A stretch of DNA of 64,000 nucleotides from Flavobacterium chungbukense (GTDB lineage: Bacteria; Bacteroidota; Bacteroidia; Flavobacteriales; Flavobacteriaceae). Positions 55,901-61,806 of the stretch are shown here, piece by piece. The stretch spans positions 645,730 through 709,729 of the forward strand of contig NZ_JAJGZV010000003.1 in assembly GCF_020805785.1 (NCBI RefSeq). The letters are read 5' to 3'. The translations under genes were made by a program, and so were the position numbers. Every line of letters starts with the position of its first letter. Position 1 is the stretch's first letter. Below the pieces are notes generated by a model. That model made no database searches. It saw only the letters and a list, made by a program, of their open reading frames with translations, and was not told the DNA's origin.

Positions 55901-57425
55901 GCCTTTCCCTGCTAGCACACCAGTTGTTAACGGCTGTTCATTAACGGTTAATGCAGGTTTTACTGCTATCGTTTCTAGCGGTGTGACATTAGTAATCACT
56001 AATGCGGTAACTACAAATGGGCAGTTAACATTTAGAAGTGGTTCAAGTTTAGTACAAACAACAAATGTTGCAAACAGTGGTCAGATTGATTACGAAAGAA
56101 TAGCAACTGTAAGACGTTATGATGCAACGTATTGGTCTTCACCAGTTACGAATTCAAGCTTTAGAATGAATACTTTATCTCCTGATACGCTGTTTGACAA
56201 GTATCTGTATTACAATCCTAATGCGTCATGGGTTATCGATCCTTATGGAACAATGGTAATGGAAACCGGAAAAGGTTACAGCATAAGAGCTCCTCAGCCT
56301 TTTGATGCTGATATAGCCGCACCATTTACAGGAGTATTTAAAGGTGTTCCGAATAATGGTAATATTAATGCTGTTGTGGTACAAGATAAATACAACTTAG
56401 TAGGTAATCCTTATCCTTCTGCAATTAGCGCAGTGGCTTTGATTAATGGAAATACAAACTTAGGTACACTATATTTTTGGACTCATAATTCATATCCAGT
56501 ATACAACCCGGCGGACTCGAAATATTATTATAATAATGCCGATTTTGCAGCATTTAACCTTACAGGATCTACTGAAACAAGTTCAGGAGAAACACTAAAT
56601 GGACAGCCTTTCCAAGGATATATTGCAGCAGGACAGGGATTCTTGGCTAAACCAAAAACAGGAACACTTAGTTTTACCAACACTATGCGTAGAAACGGTA
56701 GTAATACACAGTTTTACAAAACTGATGAATCAGCTGAATTAGAACAAAACCGTTTGTGGCTTAATTTGTCTAACGATTATGGAGCATTCAAACAGGCTTT
56801 AATTGGTTACATAGAAGGAGCAACGAATAGTTTTGATATTAATTATGATGCTAATACGTTAGGTTCTAATACTAGCGCTGATTTTTACAGTATCAATGAA
56901 TCGAACAATATGACAATTCAAGGGCGTGCACTTCCTTTTGATAATAAAGAAATAATTCCATTAGGCTATAAGGCTAGTACTGCTGGAGATTACACCATTT
57001 CAATTGACCATGCAGACGGATTTTTTGATAAGCAGGAAGTGTATTTAGAGGATTTATTGAAAGCTAAAATAGTCAACTTACGAACTGAAAATTATAAGTT
57101 TGCTACTGAAGCTGGAACTTTTGCAAATCGTTTCAATCTTCGTTATACTTCTAAAACACTGGGAACAGGCGAGTTTGAAGATCTAGAAAATAGTGTGGTG
57201 GTTTCTGTGAAAAATAAAGTGGTAAAAATCACGTCGTCAAAAGAAACGATAAAGAATGTAAACATTTACAATATCGGAGCGCAAATCTTGTATAGTAAAG
57301 ATAACATCAATTTGTCAGAATTACAGATTTCGAATCTAAATTCAGGTAGCCAGGTTTTACTAGTAAAAATAACTTTAGAAAACGGACATACCTTAACTAA
57401 AAAAGTTGTCTATTCTGCCTTATAA
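52980..57425 (+). CDS. T9SS-secreted GEVED/lectin multidomain surface protein
   Basis: A 1481-residue protein with a long signal region (hydrophobic residues ~34-48, cleavage near SNAAEY). A beta-helical N-terminal part (~50-310) is followed by a GEVED domain (~310-465, YYDAYFDWNNNGTFEASEYV, GQIEDHSITL). An L-type lectin-like domain (~520-735) has GADGFSLSYASD and GIIVQFDTYDNEG. Ig/PKD-like repeats (~760-960) and a WNGLSWDGGAPD segment (~980) follow. The shared module starts near residue 1040, and a type A sorting domain ends the protein (VNIYNIGAQILYSK). Probably a surface adhesin or glycan-binding protein. Confidence 0.87.
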   Translation: MKRKLLLFIRFLFLRIFNLFSKKIFNPSLGFLSLIMFLVVTTSNAAEYFSIANGNWTSRDTWSTSSGGGRVGMGVFPIAGDIVHIEGGDVVTLTANAACASIDFPTTNNSNSIVLNGFTLNVSGNILIPRAGGSSLNQINVGTGTLNAGSIDFPTTGNTVRHRILISTGTVMVSGNLSTSSNDVSARIEFTGAGLLRVGGDFFSNGGGSLIPSTGRVELNGTNQSFNAFSYYNLLFSTGGTKTFIGTTTITNALTINTNVNANLGTGLTHSAATLTLGANQVVPSSWGNTISPSLRKDDTFFTATTGIVNVSSSTCTNFNAGVPITSVSYNNQTRPSSGTGNYEDLTSPVLTSVVKGQSYALVVRGNTGGDQNAYYDAYFDWNNNGTFEASEYVKIGTIRNSVGTTADGKSASVYVTVPTGAFTGTIKVRVMSRTGNYNNNPCASLGNTGQIEDHSITLQDPCTGNLTPGNTLSTATTVCPYTPFTLSLQNTLQDGVTYTWQTSPDGTGSWSTASTPTTNFFGLETFDAANAQANLYGDAVLVGGQLQLTRAVNSLYGAYVIQKTPGVNYDAFNVNFDYQIPTTGGADGFSLSYASDVANDATGGEDGSGTGIIVQFDTYDNEGVQAGSRIRIKYAGNTIYNTAINEPVLRPTTGNTPVIIKVDARGRLSLTVNNSVVVADLALPGAYLLAVKSNWRFKFSARTGGSNDRHLIDNLLIRYVDPVGAGPTFTTTQTVKTFYRVMVTCGSTTNYSIPVMVDVTSATISPITATTCSGAASLTINPATITGNTVPTGTTYTWPVPVRTAGLSGGAASSGNPNSIATGVLTLNTGTTTPQTATYTVTPVSGTCTGVPFTVTVTVNPIQTTPSTSGKINVTCAELGKVTIGSLPSGSWQINQSGQASATINGTGTSYQVTGLVAGSYTFTVQTTTSCVSASSATVVIDDSPSATWNGLSWDGGAPDSTKRIIINSSNGTPFPASTPVVNGCSLTVNAGFTAIVSSGVTLVITNAVTTNGQLTFRSGSSLVQTTNVANSGQIDYERIATVRRYDATYWSSPVTNSSFRMNTLSPDTLFDKYLYYNPNASWVIDPYGTMVMETGKGYSIRAPQPFDADIAAPFTGVFKGVPNNGNINAVVVQDKYNLVGNPYPSAISAVALINGNTNLGTLYFWTHNSYPVYNPADSKYYYNNADFAAFNLTGSTETSSGETLNGQPFQGYIAAGQGFLAKPKTGTLSFTNTMRRNGSNTQFYKTDESAELEQNRLWLNLSNDYGAFKQALIGYIEGATNSFDINYDANTLGSNTSADFYSINESNNMTIQGRALPFDNKEIIPLGYKASTAGDYTISIDHADGFFDKQEVYLEDLLKAKIVNLRTENYKFATEAGTFANRFNLRYTSKTLGTGEFEDLENSVVVSVKNKVVKITSSKETIKNVNIYNIGAQILYSKDNINLSELQISNLNSGSQVLLVKITLENGHTLTKKVVYSAL
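56095..57425 (+). repeat. Right arm of the long near-identical inverted repeat
   Basis: Encodes the C-terminal module and sorting domain of the GEVED/lectin protein and matches 47736-49065 on the minus strand. Homologous but more diverged copies begin near 60120 and 63757 in direct orientation. Confidence 0.85.
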
Positions 57426-57445
57426 TCGACAGTAAATAAATTTGT

Positions 57446-57476
57446 AAGCCCATTCTTTTTAGAATGGGCTTTTTTA
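57446..57476 (+). terminator. Terminator after the GEVED/lectin gene
   Basis: AAGCCCATTCT and AGAATGGGCTT form an 11-bp stem with a TTTT loop and T-tail. Confidence 0.9.
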
Positions 57477-57569
57477 TTTAAAATATCCCTAAATCTAGGT
57501 ATTGTGCTATTTGTTAAGCCTCTATAATTTTAGCTTAATTTTTTTTGTTTTAATTTAAATTATATTGTT

Positions 57570-60500
57570 TTGATTAAAAAAGTACTGTATTTAATAATCT
57601 TGGTCTTACTTCCTTTAAAGACATTACTGCTTGCTCAGCAAGGAAAGGTTGATAATTCGTTTAATACTATTGATAATGGAGAGTTTGGTGACGGATTTAA
57701 TAATGCCGTGCGAACACTTCAAATTCAAAAAGACGGGAATTTAATTGTGGGAGGAAATTATGTAAGCCTAAACGGAAGCCCTGTTTCGTACCTTACCCGA
57801 TTAAATCCAGACGGATCGATAGACGAAAGTTTTGATACTGGAACTGGATTTAATGGAAAAATCTACTCCTCTTATTTGCAAGAAGACGGTAAAATAATTG
57901 TTGGCGGAAGTTTTACTATTTATAATGGAATTAGTGCAGGAAGAATTATCCGCTTGAACGCAGATGGATCTTATGATAATAGTTTTAATAGTACTATAGG
58001 AGCAACGTCAGGAATTATTTATGATATTGCAAAGCAATCAGATGGAAAAATTATCATTGTTGGCAGTTTTACAAAGTACAATGCAATTACGGTAAATCGT
58101 GTAGCACGTTTACTTCCAAATGGAGCAGTAGATTCTTTTTTTCTTACCAATTCGGGCTCTGCGGTAAATATCACACATGTAAAAGTCTTACCAAACGAAA
58201 AAATAATACTTACCGGAAATTTTACTGTTTTCAACGGTACAGTCGCAAATAGAATTATTCGGTTGAACAACAATGGAACTTATGATGCAAGTTTCAACTC
58301 AGGAACTGGTTTTAATGATGATGTAAAGGCTATTGCTTTACAAGCAGACGGAAAAATTGTTTTGGGCGGTAATTTTACGACTTATAATTCGAATACAGCC
58401 AATCGGATTATCCGTTTAAATGAAGATGGAACAAGAGATGAAAGTTTCTTGACAGAATCAGGTTTTTCTAAAGAAGGAGTAGAAGTAATTAGAATCACTC
58501 AATCTGGCGATATTATGGTTGGGGGATCTTTTACGGGTTTATACCATGATAACCCAGTAAATCGATTAATTTATCTTAACTCAGATGGGACACTAAAAAC
58601 AGATTTTGATATTGGTTCTGGACCGGCATCAGCTTCTGTTTTTGCTTTAGAATTTGACGAAGAAACTTCTTGGTATGCTGGAGGATCTTTTGCCATTTTT
58701 AATGGACAAAATCAAGGAAGGTTGGTTAAAATTAATATTGATGGAGAGCCCGATACTGCTTACTTATCTTCAGGCATTGGTTTTGACAATTCTGTTTTAA
58801 CCATTTTGCCTCTTCCAAATAAGAAAACTATTATTGGAGGTAATTTTAAAAAATTTAATGGAAATTTAGTTGCTAAAATTAGCTGTCTTTTAGAAAATGG
58901 AGCTATTGATACTTCGTTTAATGCTGAAAATACTGGAGCAAATAATCTGGTAAAAGCGGCCGTTTTGCAATACGATCAGAAAGTAATTATTGGAGGCAGT
59001 TTTACTAAATACAACGATGTAAGCAATAATCGAATTGTACGGATTTTTCAGGACGGACAAATTGATTATTCATTTTCTTGTGGAGAAGGTTTTAATGGTC
59101 AGGTTTATGCCTTATCAATTCAGTCCGATCAAAAGATTATCGCTGCTGGAGCATTTACAAAATACAACGGTTCAGTGGTTAATGCAAATAGAATTGTCAG
59201 GTTGCTTTCAGATGGTTCGAAAGATCCAAATTTTAATATCAGTTCAGGCGCAGATGGTACTGTGGAATGTGTGGTTTTGCAATCTGATGGGAAAATCCTT
59301 GTTGGAGGGCATTTTAAAACATTTAATGGATTGCCATTTGCAGGGCTAGTTCGTTTAAATGCTGACGGAACAATTGATACAAGTTTTACGATTAGTGAAG
59401 GTTTTGATAAATATGTTTATGCAATTGCATTACAATCGGATCAAAAGATTATTGTGGGAGGGTCATTTGTAACATTTGATGGAACCTCACAAAAAAGAAT
59501 CGTTCGTTTAAATCCTAATGGAAGTTTGGATACGACTTTTGATTCGGGAACAGCTTTTAGTAAAGGAGATGTTCGTACAATTTTAGTTCAACCAGACGAT
59601 AGAATTTTAGTTGGAGGAGCATTTTCAGGAACTTATAAAAATGTTCCGTCATTAAGGTTAGTTCGCTTAATGCCATCGGGATCTTTTGATGACTCTTTTT
59701 TGGCATCTTTAAATAACACGATTTTTGCTATGAACTTCACAGAAGATTATCGATTGTTAATTGGCGGGATCTTCAACTCGGTATCTGGAATTTCAAAACA
59801 TAGAATTGCGCGTTTGAAACTTTGTGTAAATACTACAATTTGGGATGGAATTTCTTGGTCAGCTGGTTTTCCATCGGCTGGCAAAGACGTTTATTTTAAA
59901 GAAAATTATCCGAATTTAACAAGCGCGAATGTCTGTGGATGCAATATTGCTCAGGATAAAATGGTAACACTCCTAGAGAAAAATACTCTAAATATTGAGT
60001 TTGCCTATACAGGATTTGGTACTTTGATTTTAGAAGATAGTGCTAGTTTGTGCCAATCTGATGACGAAATGATCAACACAGGAATTGTTCATTTGAAAAG
60101 AAAAACAAATCCAGTTATTCGATATGATACAACCTATTGGTCTTCACCAGTAAAAGACCAGAAAATGTTCGATTTTTCTCCAGAAACACTACTAGATAAA
60201 TTTTATTGGTACGATCCAGTTACAAGTTGGAATATAAGTCTATATGGTACGATGGTAATGAATCCTGGGCAAGGTTACAGTATTAGGGCGCCACAGAGTT
60301 ATTCGATGAATGAAAGATCAATTTTTGAAGGAACTTTTAAAGGAGTTCCTAATAATGGTAAGATTAATGTAGACATGCCATTTGCAAATAGTTCTTATCT
60401 TGTTGGTAATCCATATCCAAGTGCAATTGATGCCGATGTTTTTATTAGAAATAATTTATCGACAATTAAAACCGCCTTATATTTTTGGACACACAATACA

Positions 60501-61238
60501 CCTCCTATAAATTACTATTATAACAATGATGATTTTGCGGTGTACAATCTTTTAGGAGGTGTTGGCACAAGTTCTGCTTTAAGTTCTGGAGTAAGTAACT
60601 CCGCACCTGATGGAACTATTGCATCTGGTCAGGCTTTCTTTGTCAGATCAAGCGCAGCAGGTACTCTTGAGTTTAATAATAGTATGAGAATTACAGGTGG
60701 TAACAGCTCTTTTTTTAAACCTTCAAAAGATGAAGTGACCAAAAGTAAAATTGAAAAATATCGTTTGTGGCTGAATCTTAAAAATCAAGAAGGAATTTTT
60801 AAACAAATTCTACTTGGTTATGCTGATGGAGCATCAAATGATCTAGATCCTATTTACGATGCGCAAACTCTTAATTCCAATCCCAGGATGGATTTTTATA
60901 GCGTTGTAGGAAATGGAAAACTTGTAATTCAAGGACGAGAGTTGCCTTTTGTTGAAAGTGATTCAATTGTCTTAGGATATAATTTGGCGAAAAAAAGCTC
61001 TTTAGTTCTAGAAATAGATCATTATGACAATTTTTTTATTGGAAAGAATATTTTCTTAATGGATAAGGTATTGCACAAACTTCATAATCTCAGTGAAGGA
61101 TTCTACGAGTTTGAATCTGGAAACGGAATTGTTGATGATCGTTTTGTAGTTGTTTTTACGAATAAAAAACTAGAAAATAATGACCATTCAAAGAATTTAG
61201 AAGAAGTTTTGGTTTCGGTAAAAAAGCATATTATTTAG
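57570..61238 (+). CDS. Delta-60 repeat surface protein whose sorting domain is cut off by a stop
   Basis: A 1222-residue protein. The start is a TTG, since the signal peptide MIKKVLYLIILVLLPLKTLL begins there and no ATG is available. Residues ~27-745 hold about 14 delta-60 repeats of ~50 residues (wording NRIVRLNEDGTRDESF, ALQADGKIVLGGNFTTYN), expected to form beta-propeller blades. A WDGISWSAGFPSAGKD segment is near residue 765. The shared RYDTTYWSSPV module runs from residue ~851. It stops at TAG 61236-61238 just where the sorting domain begins (VLVSVKKHII); the missing domain continues in frame downstream. Export by T9SS would therefore fail unless the stop is read through. Confidence 0.85.
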   Translation: MIKKVLYLIILVLLPLKTLLLAQQGKVDNSFNTIDNGEFGDGFNNAVRTLQIQKDGNLIVGGNYVSLNGSPVSYLTRLNPDGSIDESFDTGTGFNGKIYSSYLQEDGKIIVGGSFTIYNGISAGRIIRLNADGSYDNSFNSTIGATSGIIYDIAKQSDGKIIIVGSFTKYNAITVNRVARLLPNGAVDSFFLTNSGSAVNITHVKVLPNEKIILTGNFTVFNGTVANRIIRLNNNGTYDASFNSGTGFNDDVKAIALQADGKIVLGGNFTTYNSNTANRIIRLNEDGTRDESFLTESGFSKEGVEVIRITQSGDIMVGGSFTGLYHDNPVNRLIYLNSDGTLKTDFDIGSGPASASVFALEFDEETSWYAGGSFAIFNGQNQGRLVKINIDGEPDTAYLSSGIGFDNSVLTILPLPNKKTIIGGNFKKFNGNLVAKISCLLENGAIDTSFNAENTGANNLVKAAVLQYDQKVIIGGSFTKYNDVSNNRIVRIFQDGQIDYSFSCGEGFNGQVYALSIQSDQKIIAAGAFTKYNGSVVNANRIVRLLSDGSKDPNFNISSGADGTVECVVLQSDGKILVGGHFKTFNGLPFAGLVRLNADGTIDTSFTISEGFDKYVYAIALQSDQKIIVGGSFVTFDGTSQKRIVRLNPNGSLDTTFDSGTAFSKGDVRTILVQPDDRILVGGAFSGTYKNVPSLRLVRLMPSGSFDDSFLASLNNTIFAMNFTEDYRLLIGGIFNSVSGISKHRIARLKLCVNTTIWDGISWSAGFPSAGKDVYFKENYPNLTSANVCGCNIAQDKMVTLLEKNTLNIEFAYTGFGTLILEDSASLCQSDDEMINTGIVHLKRKTNPVIRYDTTYWSSPVKDQKMFDFSPETLLDKFYWYDPVTSWNISLYGTMVMNPGQGYSIRAPQSYSMNERSIFEGTFKGVPNNGKINVDMPFANSSYLVGNPYPSAIDADVFIRNNLSTIKTALYFWTHNTPPINYYYNNDDFAVYNLLGGVGTSSALSSGVSNSAPDGTIASGQAFFVRSSAAGTLEFNNSMRITGGNSSFFKPSKDEVTKSKIEKYRLWLNLKNQEGIFKQILLGYADGASNDLDPIYDAQTLNSNPRMDFYSVVGNGKLVIQGRELPFVESDSIVLGYNLAKKSSLVLEIDHYDNFFIGKNIFLMDKVLHKLHNLSEGFYEFESGNGIVDDRFVVVFTNKKLENNDHSKNLEEVLVSVKKHII

Positions 61239-61427
61239 ATAGACTCATTAAATGAAAATCTTAAAGAAGTTTGTGTATATGATGTTTTAGGAAATCAATT
61301 ATACAAAAAAGAAGGAATTGAAAATAAGAGAATGTCTATTGAAAATTTAGGCGTTTCAAATCAAGTATTATTTGTGAAAATAATTTTAGAAAATGGAAAT
61401 GGTAGTTCTAAGAAGATACTCTTCTAA
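61239..61427 (+). pseudogene. Severed T9SS type A sorting domain of the delta-60 protein
   Basis: Directly after the TAG, in the same frame, 62 codons encode a sorting domain: LKEVCVYDVLGNQLYKKEG, then LGVSNQVLFVKIILENG and SSKKILF before TAA. This aligns with IKEVQIYNIGGQLVYTKNK and SKKIIFN of the beta-helix protein. The TAG falls where its relatives have lysine (KIVKV, KVVKI), so one A-to-T change in AAG would create it. It has no start signal of its own. Confidence 0.85.
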
Positions 61428-61449
61428 ACTATATATTAACAACTTATTG

Positions 61450-61485
61450 AAGCCTTTTGCTAACGTATGCAAAAGGCTTTTTTTC
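61450..61485 (+). terminator. Terminator after the severed sorting domain
   Basis: AAGCCTTTTGC and GCAAAAGGCTT form an 11-bp stem around an 8-base loop, then TTTTTT. It lies after the second stop, showing that the transcript covers the cut-off domain. Confidence 0.9.
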
Positions 61486-61806
61486 TTTGTTAAGAACCAT
61501 TATAACAACTTATTACGTGTGTTAAATTTCCATTTTAACAGTTTTTTCTTATTTTTTATGTAAATCATGTTTTAAGTGTTAAATTTTAAAGTTTAATACT
61601 ACAAACGATATTTATGTGTAAATAAAATCGTACCTTGTTATAGTATTTAATCGATTAAATGTATAGTATTGCCGATTAAAGTATTTTTTATGTGTTTCAA
61701 AAAATTGACTAAAATATAAGATTTACATAAACTCCTTCATTCTCAATTTTGCAATTAATCTTGATTAGCATTTGAATTATTTTTCAACTACTAAAAATAC
61801 CACAAG
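61486..61806 (+). other. Gene-free AT-rich leader of the glycine-rich gene
   Basis: Together with the terminator this is a 379-base gap without a gene. No exact TAnnTTTG with TTG is found. The notable element is an imperfect direct repeat at 61641-61680: TAGTATT followed by CGATTAAA, twice, the CGATTAAA boxes (61652-61659, 61673-61680) being 21 bases apart. It lies about 130 bases before the ATG and could bind a regulator. Confidence 0.4.

Noticed and set aside
57650..59830. Regular DNA repeats that might be read as a CRISPR or satellite array
   Set aside because: The periodicity is about 150-165 bases, in frame, and encodes delta-60 protein repeats with diverged DNA; there are no identical short repeats with unique spacers.
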